Source of the DNA: an uncultured Sphingomonadales bacterium
GTDB lineage: Bacteria > Pseudomonadota > Alphaproteobacteria > Sphingomonadales > Sphingomonadaceae
Direction of reading: 5' to 3'
Length of the DNA: 64,000 nt
Assembly (NCBI GenBank): GCA_903821605.1
Contig: CAIJLZ010000007.1
Location: forward strand, 124,001-188,000
The first letter of the stretch is position 1, and the number at the start of each line of letters is the position of its first letter. Made by a program: the position numbers and the translations under genes. Below, one piece after another: positions 35,290 to 45,120 of this stretch. Below the pieces are notes generated by a model. The model searched no databases and had not been told where the DNA came from. It was given only the letters and a program-made list of their open reading frames with translations.

Positions 35290-35631
35290 ATGAAGTCCAT
35301 CCGTTCAACCGTTACCCCTGCCGCCATTCTTCTCCTGTTGAGCCTCGCCGGATGCGGCAGCAGCGAGCCGGTGTCTGACATCGCCAACAGCGAGATGGTT
35401 GATATCAACACGACAGATGTTGATCCCGGCACTGTCGGCGATGCCTCTGCGGTTGAGGCCATGGGGCAGGGGGATGTGGATATGACGGGTCGCCCGGTTG
35501 CCGCGCCGAGTACGCCGAAGCCCAGCGCAACGGTTGCCGAGCCGGAATCCGGTAATGGTCAGCAAGCCGCGGTTCAGGATCGGGGCGACAAAAGCGCAGT
35601 CGCGGGCGGAAATACCGCGAGTGCGGACTAA
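35290..35631 (+). CDS. Small predicted lipoprotein
   Basis: 113 residues with a signal peptide ending in LLLSLAGCGSS, a clear lipobox (lipidated Cys at about 22). The mature part is polar, rich in Ser, Thr, Pro, Ala and Asp, and probably disordered. No known domain. It starts 32 nt after lipB. Confidence 0.75.
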   Translation: MKSIRSTVTPAAILLLLSLAGCGSSEPVSDIANSEMVDINTTDVDPGTVGDASAVEAMGQGDVDMTGRPVAAPSTPKPSATVAEPESGNGQQAAVQDRGDKSAVAGGNTASAD

Positions 35632-35669
35632 GTATCGGCGTGCATGAATACAGACCAGGGGTGAAGTTG

Positions 35670-36320
35670 ATGATCCAATCGCCGATTCGCCAGATGGGGA
35701 TGTTGATGACGCTGTTGCTTGGGCTGGCTGGCCCGGTGCAGGCCCAAGTGTTCTGGTATCCGCCGCAATATCCGTCGGTCCCGATTTCGGGCGCGGATAG
35801 CCTGGCGGGCCTGCCGCTGCCGCAGGCCACGCCGGCCGAACTTGACGCGGGGCTGTTGTGGAATCTGCGCTCTGGCCTGAATGTCGCGGCGCTGAAGTGC
35901 CAGCAATGGACCGGCTTGTTGCTCGTCGACAATTACAATGCGACGCTGGTTCATCATAAAGCCGAGCTGGCCAAGGCGTATTCGACGCTCGAAAATTATT
36001 TTATCCGGGTCAACAAGACCGGCGGTGCTCGCAAATTCGACGATTATTCGACCCGAACCTATAACGGCTTTTCCAGCTCGATGGGGCAGCGGAGCTTCTG
36101 TCATGTCGCGGGGAAGATCGGCCGGGAGGCGCTGAGCACCCCCAAGGGCCAGATGCTCTCGGTCGCGCGGACGCAATTGCGTGAGCTGCGGCTGAGCCTG
36201 CAAGGCTATTCCGATCCGTTCATGTTGGGGGCCGATCCGCGGCGTCTGTTTGTCGTCCTGCCGTCGTTCGACCACAAATGCTGGAAGCGCGATACCTACA
36301 AGCCGCAGAAATGCGGCTGA
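35670..36320 (+). CDS. Secreted protein of unknown function
   Basis: 216 residues with a signal peptide (MTLLLGLAGPVQAQ, cleavage near residue 27). The mature part is helical with four Cys (LKCQQW, SFCHVAG, HKCWKRD, QKCG), enough for two disulfides. I do not recognise a family. ATG 35670 is preferred (AGGGG 8 nt upstream) to one at 35640. It follows the lipoprotein and precedes the Tim44-like gene. Confidence 0.75.
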   Translation: MIQSPIRQMGMLMTLLLGLAGPVQAQVFWYPPQYPSVPISGADSLAGLPLPQATPAELDAGLLWNLRSGLNVAALKCQQWTGLLLVDNYNATLVHHKAELAKAYSTLENYFIRVNKTGGARKFDDYSTRTYNGFSSSMGQRSFCHVAGKIGREALSTPKGQMLSVARTQLRELRLSLQGYSDPFMLGADPRRLFVVLPSFDHKCWKRDTYKPQKCG

Positions 36321-36424
36321 GCGCCGTCGGGCGGCGACAGAAGTTTGTGGTCCGGGTTTGAAAAAATAGCGGTTCATCGCTATGTAGGATGAACGGGTGC
36401 GACCATGCACACGCGGGAGGTCAA

Positions 36425-37081
36425 GTGACGGAAATTATCATCTTCGCCATGGTGGCTTTGTTTGTTGGTCTGCGGCTCTATAATGTGCTCGGCCAACGCA
36501 CCGGCCATGAGCAGCGGCCAATGGCCGACGTGGCCGAGTCGGCACCACTTCCCAAGGTAGGTTTTCCTGCTGAACAACGCGAAACCGCGACCAGTGCCGA
36601 GCCCGGCTTTACGGGTCATATCGGCAGTTCGGCGATTGATGGCTTGCGCGCTATTGTGTCGGCCGATCCCCAATTCGACAGTGCCCATTTTCTCGACGGG
36701 GCGCGGTCAGCCTATGGCATGATCCTTGATGCCTTTTGGCGCGGGGACGAACGGGCGCTGGCGGAATTGGCCAATCCTGATGTCTGCGCCGCCTTTACCG
36801 ATGCAATCCATGCGCGCGAAGCGGATGGCCTGATTCTGGAAAACCGGCTTGTCCGGATCGACCGTTCGGTCATCGAAGCCGCGTCGATTGAAAACCGCAT
36901 CGCCCGCATCACGATCCGTTTCGAGGCCGATATTGCCGGTGTGACTCGCGACCGCGACGGCCAGATCGTGGCCGGTTCGCTCAGCGATGCCGTGCCGACC
37001 CGCGACCTTTGGACGTTCAGCCGGAATGTACGCGATAGCAATCCCAACTGGATGCTGGTCGAGACCGACGAAGCGGCCTGA
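36425..37081 (+). CDS. Tim44/TimA-like domain protein
   Basis: 218 residues: one N-terminal membrane helix (IIIFAMVALFVGLRLYNVLG), a variable linker, then a Tim44-like domain (about 75-215: FLDGARSAYGMILDAFWRGDERALAELANPDVCAAF, DLWTFSRNVRDSNPNWML). In alphaproteobacteria such proteins are relatives of mitochondrial Tim44 and sit at the inner membrane; their role is unsettled. GTG start is set by GGGAGG 5 nt upstream. It ends 4 nt before mltA. Confidence 0.9.
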   Translation: MTEIIIFAMVALFVGLRLYNVLGQRTGHEQRPMADVAESAPLPKVGFPAEQRETATSAEPGFTGHIGSSAIDGLRAIVSADPQFDSAHFLDGARSAYGMILDAFWRGDERALAELANPDVCAAFTDAIHAREADGLILENRLVRIDRSVIEAASIENRIARITIRFEADIAGVTRDRDGQIVAGSLSDAVPTRDLWTFSRNVRDSNPNWMLVETDEAA

Positions 37082-37085
37082 GCCC

Positions 37086-38351
37086 ATGCGCCGGATCATT
37101 CCCGCCCTGTCGGCAGCCTTGCTGTTGTCCGCTTGTGCCGGGGCGATCGTACCCAAGGCCCGACCGAAATCCGCGCCGCCACCTAAGGTGGTTGCGCCCC
37201 TGCTGCCGCGCCCGGTGATCCGTCCGCCTGTCGCGCCGTCGGCGCCGGTGGTGCTGCCGAAGGACAATGCCCGCTCGGCCGGAGTGCGCGCTGGTGCGCC
37301 GATTGCGGGTCTCGACATCACGGATCGCGATGCTCGTGCGGCGCTTGTCGCGTTGCGGGCGAACTGCCCCTCGCTATTGCGGCGCACCGATCAGACAGGG
37401 TTGACCCGGCAGGCTGATTGGCAACTCGTTTGCTCGGCTGTCACCAGCTGGCCGGATGGGGAGGCGCGCAACTTCTTCGCCCGCTATTTTGAAACGGTGG
37501 TGGTGGGCGACGGCAATGCCTTTGCGACGGGCTATTATGAGCCTGAAATCGCTGGCTCCCGCGTGCGCGCACCCGGCTATAACGTGCCCGTCTATCGCCG
37601 CCCGCCAGAATTGGCAGAGGTTGATCTTGGCCAATTCTCCGATACGCTCAAGGGCAAGAAAATCCGTGGCCGGGTGTCCGGTAACAGTTTCGTGCCCTTT
37701 CCGGAACGCGCAGAGATTGTGCGCGGCGCATTGGCGAACCGCAGTCTGGAACTGGCATGGGCGGCGGACGAGGTCGCCTTCTTCTTCTTGCAAGTGCAGG
37801 GTTCCGGGCGGCTCCGCCTGCCGGATGGTTCGGTCATGCGGATCGGTTATGACAGCCAGAATGGCCGTGACTATACCGGCATCGGTAAGTTGATGAAGGA
37901 TCGCGGGCTGCTGGGCCCTAGCCAATCCAGCATGCAGGGCATTGTCGCTTGGTTGCACGCCAATCCAGAGCAGGCCCACGCGATCATGAACGAGAATCGT
38001 AGCTTTGTCTTTTTCCGCGAAATTACCGGTCCGGGACCGGTGGGGGCGCTGGGCGTGCCGGTGACGGGTCGGACATCGCTGGCGGTGGACCCTGCTTATG
38101 TCCCACTTGGTGCGCCCGTGTGGCTGACGCTGGATCGCGCCGAGGCCAGTGGCCTGTGGGTGTCGCAGGATACCGGTGGCGCGATCAAGGGCGCAAACCG
38201 CTTCGACACCTTCTGGGGCGCGGGTAATGAAGCCGAACGCATTGCCGGGGGCATGTCTGGTCGTGGCCAAGCCATGATCATGGTGCCGATCGGCACGTTA
38301 TCGCGAATCGCATCTGGCGCGGCGATGAGCAATGCGCCGGCTCAGCGTTGA
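37086..38351 (+). CDS. mltA: Membrane-bound lytic murein transglycosylase A
   Basis: 421 residues. Lipoprotein signal with lipobox LLLSACAG (Cys17), Pro-rich linker, MltA domain (ATGYYEPEIAGSR, VPVYRRPPEL) and C-terminal 3D domain (LAVDPAYVPLGAPVWL, SQDTGGAIKGANRFDTFWGAG) with the catalytic Asp. It cuts glycan strands to 1,6-anhydromuropeptides at the outer membrane. Its end overlaps the Smr gene by 20 nt. Confidence 0.95.
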   Translation: MRRIIPALSAALLLSACAGAIVPKARPKSAPPPKVVAPLLPRPVIRPPVAPSAPVVLPKDNARSAGVRAGAPIAGLDITDRDARAALVALRANCPSLLRRTDQTGLTRQADWQLVCSAVTSWPDGEARNFFARYFETVVVGDGNAFATGYYEPEIAGSRVRAPGYNVPVYRRPPELAEVDLGQFSDTLKGKKIRGRVSGNSFVPFPERAEIVRGALANRSLELAWAADEVAFFFLQVQGSGRLRLPDGSVMRIGYDSQNGRDYTGIGKLMKDRGLLGPSQSSMQGIVAWLHANPEQAHAIMNENRSFVFFREITGPGPVGALGVPVTGRTSLAVDPAYVPLGAPVWLTLDRAEASGLWVSQDTGGAIKGANRFDTFWGAGNEAERIAGGMSGRGQAMIMVPIGTLSRIASGAAMSNAPAQR

Positions 38352-38883
38352 AGAGCAGCAATTATGGGACCGTCTCGCGCAGACGGTGAACCCCATGCAC
38401 GCCCGCCCGGTATTGCGGCCACAGCCCTTTTCCGGTGCGCCCAGAGCTGCGGTTGAAGCGCCGGTCGTCGCACGTCCCAAGGGCCGGGTGCCCGAGACGC
38501 GCCCCCTTGTGCCGCCGCCAAAGCCGCCCGCCCCGGTGATCGCCAACACGCTTGATGGCGCGTGGGACCGGCGGCTGGGGAACGGACGGGCGGCACCGGA
38601 TTATGTGATCGACCTGCACGGCCACACCCTTGATTCCGCTTGGCGCTATCTTGACCATGGTCTGGAACGGGCGCTGCGGCAGCAGGCGCGTTTGGTGCTG
38701 CTGATCACCGGCAAGCCACGCAGCGCCGAACGGGTGGGCGATGATCGACGCGGGATCATTCGTGCCAAGATCGCCGATTGGCTGACCAGTTCACGCTTCG
38801 CACGCCAAATTGCGGCCGTGCGCAACGCCCATCCCCGCCATGGCGGCACTGGCGCACTTTATCTGGTCCTGCGCCGTCATTAA
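38332..38883 (+). CDS. Stand-alone Smr domain protein
   Basis: 183 residues. N-terminal helix (LSVEEQQLWDRLAQTVNP), Pro-rich linker (about 25-70) and Smr domain with DLHGHTLDSAWRYLDHGLERAL and LLITGKP. Smr domains nick DNA or cleave RNA; in other bacteria they act on stalled ribosomes or in repair, and this one is undetermined. Overlaps mltA by 20 nt and ends the Tim44-mltA-smr unit. Confidence 0.9.
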   Translation: MRRLSVEEQQLWDRLAQTVNPMHARPVLRPQPFSGAPRAAVEAPVVARPKGRVPETRPLVPPPKPPAPVIANTLDGAWDRRLGNGRAAPDYVIDLHGHTLDSAWRYLDHGLERALRQQARLVLLITGKPRSAERVGDDRRGIIRAKIADWLTSSRFARQIAAVRNAHPRHGGTGALYLVLRRH

Positions 38884-38891
38884 GAGGCGGA

Positions 38892-39314
38892 TCAGCCTTC
38901 GATGACTGCGGTGCCGGGATGGCGCTTGTCGAGGAACTTGCCCAATAGGCGCAGATTTCTTGTGTTGGAGCGGAAGAAATAGTCGGGGATCGCGCCCAAT
39001 AAAGGAATGGCGCTGAACAGCGTATCAAGCGCGACATTGCTTGCCATGCGCGCCATCAGCCATTTCGATGCTCCGAGATTGCGCGCTTCCCACACGATCC
39101 ATGCCCCCATGAGGGTGGCGATGGTTGGCCCTGCGAACGGGATGAAGTCGAGCAACACATCAAGACCGATCCGCTTATTGGTGCCGGGAATGGTGATCAG
39201 CCCTTCAAGCAGTCGCTCCATGCCCTCTACCCGTCGGCGCACTGCCGCGGGGGAGCGGGAAATGCCGGGCATATTGTCTGCAAGTCGATCAAAGTGATCG
39301 GGGCGCACCGCCAT
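38892..39314 (-). CDS. DUF4112 membrane protein
   Basis: 140 residues. The core (KRIGLDVLLDFIPFAGPTIATLMGAWIVWEA, ALDTLFSAIPLLGAIPDYFFRSN) is the DUF4112 pattern with two Pro-broken hydrophobic segments. The function is unknown. ATG 39314 has GGAG 8 nt upstream; a TTG lies one codon earlier. Convergent with the Smr gene. Confidence 0.85.
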   Translation of the reverse strand: MAVRPDHFDRLADNMPGISRSPAAVRRRVEGMERLLEGLITIPGTNKRIGLDVLLDFIPFAGPTIATLMGAWIVWEARNLGASKWLMARMASNVALDTLFSAIPLLGAIPDYFFRSNTRNLRLLGKFLDKRHPGTAVIEG

Positions 39315-39380
39315 CAAGCTTCTCCAAGGGCATGATTGCCCTGTGTCACTGCACGTGAAATGGGGCCGGAAGTGGCTGGT

Positions 39381-40859
39381 TCAAGGGCGGGCGCGGCCAA
39401 ATCTGATCAGATCAATCGGATGGATCGCCCGCCCATTGGGGGTGAATCCATCGAGCGTCGGGGCGACCAGCGACCAGCGGATGGGCCGGAACAGCGGGAT
39501 GAACGGTGTGGTGTCATTATAGGATGACGCGGCGGTCCGCAGGGCGTCGATGCGCTGTTCGGGGGTTGCGGCATCCTTCGCCTCGATCAGTTTACCATCG
39601 GCGAAATGGTCGCATATCCGGCCCGGTACGCACATGAATTGGCGCAAATACCAACTTGCCGTGTCGGCGGGCGCCACCATGTCGATCAGCCATAAATCGG
39701 CGTCGGCAGCATTGCCGCGCTCAATCGGTACACCGATCCGTGCCCATTGTGTGCGCAAATGGCGAAATAGCAGGTCGCTGCCATGGCCCGATGGCAGGGC
39801 GAGACGAAGGGTGGGGATTTCATGGCCTGACGCCGTCCATTCGGCCAATTGTGCGCGGGCGAATGCTTCGCGCTCATCTTGCCCCATGGTGATCCACGTG
39901 CTGGCCGGTGCGTCGGGTAAGTCCGCGAGCCGGGGCGGGAGCAAGCTTTCCTGCGCCATATCCCGCGCGAGATCAAAGCTATGAAGCAGGGCAGGGCGAT
40001 CAATCGCCATGGCCAGCGCCCGGCGGATGGCCGGTTCCTGCAAAAATGTCTGTTTGCTGCCGATTGCCAGTCCGAACAGCCCGTTTGTGGGGTCGACTTG
40101 CAACTGGCGGTCGTTGATCCGGGCAGCGGCGACAAGCGGCAGATCCTGCAACTGGCCATTCAGGACAAGATGGGTCCAGCCACGCGCGAAGCGCGCTACG
40201 GCGAGTGGGGCCTTTTCGGCGCGGATCTTCACGCTCGTCAACGTCTTGCCATCCACCGCGGCAAGCGACTTGCCATCAATGTCGACCGGGACCAGCACCC
40301 AGCCCTGTTCCGTCTGCTTGACGATTTTCAGCGGCCCCGTCCCGCGTAATGAGCGGCCGAATAGCAGCCCGGCCTCAGGTTGGGCCAAGGCCGTCAATAA
40401 TTCGGGTCGCGCACTGGTCAGCCGGATCTCGATCACCTGTGGCGTCACGGCGCGGATGGATTCGACCGCGTTAAACTGCGGCGAAAGGGGGTTGGCCGGA
40501 TTGTTGACCAGCGACCGTCTCAGCCGCTCGGCGATGGCACGCGCACTCAACCAGTCCGGGCGAGGGCCTTCACTATTGCCGTCGGTCAGGCGAAAAATCA
40601 GGCTGCGTCCCTGATCGACAATCGCCCAGCGGCTGGCGAGTCCCGGCTGGACCTGTGCGGCGGCATCGAAACGGACCAAGCCCTGTGCAGTCGCCGCGAG
40701 CATGACCGCGCGAGCGGGATCGACAGGCTGGATCGCCGGGTCTTTAACCGTCAACTGGTCGCCGATGACCGAGATGTCGAGCTGCTCTTGCTGCTCGTCA
40801 CCACAGCCAGCAAGCAAGGCAAGCAGGCAGAGGGGAAGGGCAATCCGCTTGAGCGTCAT
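39381..40859 (-). CDS. Oligopeptide-binding-type lipoprotein (SBP family 5)
   Basis: 492 residues, extracellular solute-binding protein family 5. Lipobox LLALLAGCGDE (Cys19). It has the general fold (GLVRFDAAAQVQPGLASRW, AIRRALAMAIDRPALL) but is more divergent than its neighbour. The start overlaps the stop of the second SBP gene (ATGA). No ABC permease or ATPase is in the window, so it may pair with a distant transporter or act otherwise, for instance in wall-peptide uptake. Confidence 0.85.
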   Translation of the reverse strand: MTLKRIALPLCLLALLAGCGDEQQEQLDISVIGDQLTVKDPAIQPVDPARAVMLAATAQGLVRFDAAAQVQPGLASRWAIVDQGRSLIFRLTDGNSEGPRPDWLSARAIAERLRRSLVNNPANPLSPQFNAVESIRAVTPQVIEIRLTSARPELLTALAQPEAGLLFGRSLRGTGPLKIVKQTEQGWVLVPVDIDGKSLAAVDGKTLTSVKIRAEKAPLAVARFARGWTHLVLNGQLQDLPLVAAARINDRQLQVDPTNGLFGLAIGSKQTFLQEPAIRRALAMAIDRPALLHSFDLARDMAQESLLPPRLADLPDAPASTWITMGQDEREAFARAQLAEWTASGHEIPTLRLALPSGHGSDLLFRHLRTQWARIGVPIERGNAADADLWLIDMVAPADTASWYLRQFMCVPGRICDHFADGKLIEAKDAATPEQRIDALRTAASSYNDTTPFIPLFRPIRWSLVAPTLDGFTPNGRAIHPIDLIRFGRARP

Positions 40860-42424
40860 GATGAGGTCAGATCTCCGGCAGCGATGCTCAGCGTGCGGCT
40901 AGGATGAATGTTGAGGGCATTATCCTGCCACCCCCGCACGCGCGGGGCAACAAGGCTCCGTCCCGCATAGAAATAAATCGGCATGATCGGGCTGTCCGCC
41001 AATAATTGTTCCTCCGCGACGCGCATCAATTGCGCGCGCGCTGCCGGATCAGCAGTGCCCTGTGCCCGTGACAGCGCCGCATCGAAGGCGGGGCTGTCAT
41101 AACCGGAATAGTTTAGCCCCTTGGCGGTCGAACGGTGGACACCAAGCAGATTTTCGGGCGTCGGCATGTCGGCGACCCAGCCCGCGCGCGCCATTTCGAA
41201 ATCGCCGCGCCGCATGGCTGCAAAATGCAGCCCGGCCTCGGTGTTAAACAGCGATAATTGGACGCCAAGCGGTGCCCACATGGCGGCAATGGCGGTGGCA
41301 ACGCGGCGATGATCTCGGTCGCTGTTGAAGCGTAGCGTGAACCGCAGTGGCCGGTCGTGATCATAGCCCGCCTGCATCAGCAACTGCCGGGCCAGCGCCT
41401 GTCGCTTGGCCATCGGCCAGTCTGCCCATTTCGGCCGCAACGTTGGCGAGGCAATGCCGGGCGGCACGAGTCCCCAGGCAGGCGTTGTGCCGGTGCGGAT
41501 CAGGCGATTCGCGATCCACTCGCGGTCAATTGTCATGCTGAGGGCTTGGCGGATGCGGGGGTCGTTGAACGGCGGATGGCGGGTATTGAAGACATAATAA
41601 TAGCTAGCGAGCAGCGGCATGACATGCACGCTGGCGCCAAGTTCGCGGCGCAGTTGATCCACCCGGGTCGGGGGGAAATCAGCCGTGGTATCAGCCTGAC
41701 CGGTCTCGAAACGGCGCAGTGCCGTCAGCTTGTCGGGTACCGGCAACCACCGCACATGCGGCACCGGTGGCGCGCCTTCATGCCAATGGGGATTGGGCTC
41801 CAACAGCATATGGTCATTCAATTGCCATTCTCGCAGGCGATATGCCCCCGATGTGACCAGCGGGCGTTCGGCGGTCCAGCCATCCCCAAGCGATCTGATC
41901 CGGTGCATCGGTAATGCGACCATCGCGCGTTGGGCGAGAAGATCGGGCAGTGCCGGATCAGGTTGGCGCAGTTGCACCTCCACCACCTTCGGGCCTTTGG
42001 CTGTGACATGTTGGATGCCGTCGAACAATTCCTTGGTCGGGGCGGCGGTCGCAGTGGCATAGAGCCGGGCAAAGCCATCGGCGAAGACCTGCGCGTCAAT
42101 CGGCGTGCCATCCGAAAAACGGACGCCGGGCTTTAAGTAGAACGTCCAGATCAGCCCGTCCGCCGAGCTTGTCCAGCGTTGCGCAATCCCCGGCTCCGCC
42201 TTGCCCGCACCATTGAACCGGGTCAGCCCCTCGAACATATCAATCGAGACCCGACTGGACGATACATCGGATAGTTTTTGCGGATCGATGGTCTTGGCGT
42301 CATCTTCCGACAGGCGGACCAGCGTATCAGTCGGCAGCGGAGCGGTGTGGCGCGATCCCGGGTCACAGGCGGCGACCGCCAGTGACAGCATAAGCGTGAG
42401 AACGCGGACCGCCGCTCTTGTCAT
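40856..42424 (-). CDS. Oligopeptide-binding-type lipoprotein (SBP family 5)
   Basis: 522 residues. Lipobox LSLAVAACDPG (Cys20). Typical features: LSDVSSSRVSIDMFEGLTRFN, GIAQRWTSSADGLIWTFYLKPGVRFSDG, DPRIRQALSMTIDREWIANRL. It shares an ATGA overlap with nadE upstream and another with the next SBP gene, giving a coupled nadE-sbp-sbp operon. The ligand is unknown; no transporter partners are present. Confidence 0.88.
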   Translation of the reverse strand: MTRAAVRVLTLMLSLAVAACDPGSRHTAPLPTDTLVRLSEDDAKTIDPQKLSDVSSSRVSIDMFEGLTRFNGAGKAEPGIAQRWTSSADGLIWTFYLKPGVRFSDGTPIDAQVFADGFARLYATATAAPTKELFDGIQHVTAKGPKVVEVQLRQPDPALPDLLAQRAMVALPMHRIRSLGDGWTAERPLVTSGAYRLREWQLNDHMLLEPNPHWHEGAPPVPHVRWLPVPDKLTALRRFETGQADTTADFPPTRVDQLRRELGASVHVMPLLASYYYVFNTRHPPFNDPRIRQALSMTIDREWIANRLIRTGTTPAWGLVPPGIASPTLRPKWADWPMAKRQALARQLLMQAGYDHDRPLRFTLRFNSDRDHRRVATAIAAMWAPLGVQLSLFNTEAGLHFAAMRRGDFEMARAGWVADMPTPENLLGVHRSTAKGLNYSGYDSPAFDAALSRAQGTADPAARAQLMRVAEEQLLADSPIMPIYFYAGRSLVAPRVRGWQDNALNIHPSRTLSIAAGDLTSS

Positions 42425-44076
42425 GCAGTGCGGAACCCGTTGGTGATGGGGTAGCGCCGGTCGCGGCCGAAGTTGCGACGGCCAAGCTTGACCCCCGGCG
42501 GGGCCTGTCGCCGCTTATATTCGGCGAGGCAGAGCAGGCGCTCCATCCGCGCCACCACATCACGTTCAAAGCCGCGTGCCGTTACCTCGTCGACCGACAG
42601 TTCCTCTTCGACCAGCCCATGCAGAATCTGGTCGAGAATGTCATAAGGCGGCAAGCTGTCTTCGTCCTTCTGATCTGGCCGCAATTCCGCGCTGGGCGGT
42701 TTGGTGATCACGCGATCCGGCATGACCGGCCCGTCGGGACCAAGGGCGAGACGCGGCTTATGCGCATTGCGCCAGCGGCAAAGGTCGAACACCGTCAGCT
42801 TATACGCATCCTTGAGGACATTATAGCCGCCCGCCATGTCGCCATAAATAGTGGCATAGCCGACCGACATCTCGCTTTTGTTGCCGGTGGTCAGCAGCAT
42901 ATGGCCGAATTTGTTGGAGATACCCATCAGCGTCACACCACGGATGCGCGACTGGATATTTTCTTCGGTCAGGTCTTGGTCCCGGCCGGTGAAGATATCG
43001 GTCAGCATCGTGCCGAATGCGTTGACGGCCGGTTCAATAGCGACCGTGTCGAGTCGACAGCCCAACATTGCGGCACAACCTGCCGCATCGTCGAGCGACT
43101 CTTGCGAGGTGAAGCGCGAGGGCAGCATCACGCACCATACCCGGTCCGATCCGAGCGCATCGACCGCGACCGCCGCCGACAGCGCCGAATCGATGCCGCC
43201 CGACAGGCCAAGCACCACGCCGGGGAAGCGGTTGGTGTTCACATAATCGCGCAAGCCAATCATCATGGCGTGATAAATATCGGCCGGCGTAGGATCGAGG
43301 GTCGCCACGGTGCCGGTGGCGCAGCGCCAGCCGGTGGTGGTGCGGTGCCATGTCGCGACGGTGACGGTTTCTTCCCAGTCAGGCAACTGAACGGCGATGC
43401 TGCCGTCCGGGTTGGTGACAAAGGATGAACCGTCGAACACGACCTCGTCTTGTCCGCCGACGCGGTTGAGATAGACGAGGGGCAGGCCGGTCTCGCGCAC
43501 GCGCTCGGCGACCAGTTCGCGGCGTAGTTCGTCCTTGCCGATTTCGAACGGACTGCCATTGGGCACCAGCAGCAGTTCCGCGCCACATGCGCGTAAATGG
43601 GCCGCGACCGCCGGCGACCAGATATCTTCGCAGATGGGTAGTCCCAGCTTCACGCCACGAAAGTCCACTGGTTCCGGCAGGGGGCCGGGTTCGAACAGGC
43701 GCTTTTCATCGAACGTACCGTAATTCGGCAGTTGATGTTTGATCCGCGTCGCCGCGATCTTGCCGCCGTCAAGCAGGCAGATGACGTTGTGCAGACGTCC
43801 TGCGTCCATCATCACCGAGCCGACGAGCATCGCAGGGCCGCCATCTGCGGTGTCCTGCGCTAGCTGTTCCATCAACGCGGCGGCGCGGGCGATCAGTGCC
43901 GGTTTCATCACCAGATCCTCTGGCGGATAGCCGATGAGCTGCATCTCTGGATACAGGATCAGGTCGGCATCGCCATGGTCGGCGCGCACCCGGCGAATCG
44001 CCTCCATGTTGGCCGAAAGGTCGCCAACGCGTTGGGAGAGCTGCGCAAGCACGAGGGTAAGCTGATTTGTCATCAT
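42421..44076 (-). CDS. nadE: Glutamine-dependent NAD+ synthetase
   Basis: About 551 residues: N-terminal carbon-nitrogen hydrolase domain (Glu in YPEMQLIGYPPEDL, Lys in KHQLPNYGTFDE, Cys in GLPICEDIWS) supplying ammonia, and C-terminal synthetase domain with PP-loop LGLSGGIDSALSAA and TTGNKSEMSVGYATIYGDMAGG. Last step of NAD synthesis. Two ATGs (44076, 44073) without a clear ribosome site. Divergent from prs, which supplies the PRPP used earlier in the pathway. Confidence 0.95.
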   Translation of the reverse strand: MMTNQLTLVLAQLSQRVGDLSANMEAIRRVRADHGDADLILYPEMQLIGYPPEDLVMKPALIARAAALMEQLAQDTADGGPAMLVGSVMMDAGRLHNVICLLDGGKIAATRIKHQLPNYGTFDEKRLFEPGPLPEPVDFRGVKLGLPICEDIWSPAVAAHLRACGAELLLVPNGSPFEIGKDELRRELVAERVRETGLPLVYLNRVGGQDEVVFDGSSFVTNPDGSIAVQLPDWEETVTVATWHRTTTGWRCATGTVATLDPTPADIYHAMMIGLRDYVNTNRFPGVVLGLSGGIDSALSAAVAVDALGSDRVWCVMLPSRFTSQESLDDAAGCAAMLGCRLDTVAIEPAVNAFGTMLTDIFTGRDQDLTEENIQSRIRGVTLMGISNKFGHMLLTTGNKSEMSVGYATIYGDMAGGYNVLKDAYKLTVFDLCRWRNAHKPRLALGPDGPVMPDRVITKPPSAELRPDQKDEDSLPPYDILDQILHGLVEEELSVDEVTARGFERDVVARMERLLCLAEYKRRQAPPGVKLGRRNFGRDRRYPITNGFRTA

Positions 44077-44177
44077 AAAAGCTTTAGCATTTACGCTCCA
44101 TCGGGCAACCACCCCCTTTCCCCCGACGGTCATGATGGCTAAGGAGGCCCGGACATTTCCGCGCGGGGGCAAACTGC

Positions 44178-45113
44178 ATGAAACTTCTCACCGGCAACTC
44201 CAATCTGCCGCTGGCCAAGGCCATCAGCGATTATCTTGAAATTCCGCTGACTGATGCGTCTGTTCGTCGCTTTGCCGATGAAGAGGTATTCGTCGAAATT
44301 CATGAGAATGTACGTGGCGAGGACGTATTTGTCCTGCAGTCGACGGCCTTCCCCGCCAATGACAATCTGATGGAGCTGCTGATCTGCATTGATGCGCTGA
44401 AGCGCGCATCGGCGCGCCGCATTACGGCGGTTCTTCCCTATTTCGGCTATGCGCGCCAGGACCGGAAACCCGGCCCGCGCACCCCGATTTCGGCCAAGCT
44501 GGTGGCCAATCTGATCACCGTTGCAGGTGCCAATCGCGTGCTCTCGGTTGATCTGCATGCCGGTCAGATTCAGGGCTTTTTCGATATCCCGACCGACAAT
44601 CTCTATGCCGCGCCGGTGATGGCCGCGGATATTGAAGCGCGCTTTGGCGGACGCAATATCATGGTGGTGTCGCCGGACGTTGGTGGCGTGGTGCGCGCGC
44701 GTGCGCTGGCCAAGCGACTCAATAACGCCCCATTGGCTATCGTCGACAAGCGTCGCGAGCGGGCTGGCGAATCGGAAGTGATGAACATCATTGGCGATGT
44801 GACGGGACGCTTCTGTGTCCTGATCGACGATATCGTCGATTCGGCTGGCACCTTGTGCAACGCGGCGGCGGCGCTCAAGGCTGCTGGTGCGGAAGAAGTG
44901 GTGGCCTATTGCACCCATGGCGTCTTGTCTGGTGGTGCGGTTGCCCGCGTGGCCGGATCGCAACTCAGCGAACTGGTGATTACCGATTCGATTGGGGCCA
45001 ATCCGGCGGTGGCCGAGGCAGCGAATATTCGCCAACTGACGATTGCCCCGCTGCTTGGCGAGGCGATCAAGCGCATTGCGGACGAGACATCGGTCTCCAG
45101 CCTGTTCGACTGA
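44178..45113 (+). CDS. prs: Ribose-phosphate pyrophosphokinase
   Basis: 311 residues. Makes PRPP from ribose 5-phosphate and ATP for purines, pyrimidines, NAD, His and Trp. Signatures: [55 protein letters not shown] and the PRPP loop [17 protein letters not shown]. Full length. The 101-nt gap to nadE contains both promoters. Confidence 0.96.
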   Translation: MKLLTGNSNLPLAKAISDYLEIPLTDASVRRFADEEVFVEIHENVRGEDVFVLQSTAFPANDNLMELLICIDALKRASARRITAVLPYFGYARQDRKPGPRTPISAKLVANLITVAGANRVLSVDLHAGQIQGFFDIPTDNLYAAPVMAADIEARFGGRNIMVVSPDVGGVVRARALAKRLNNAPLAIVDKRRERAGESEVMNIIGDVTGRFCVLIDDIVDSAGTLCNAAAALKAAGAEEVVAYCTHGVLSGGAVARVAGSQLSELVITDSIGANPAVAEAANIRQLTIAPLLGEAIKRIADETSVSSLFD

Positions 45114-45120
45114 TTGGTTG

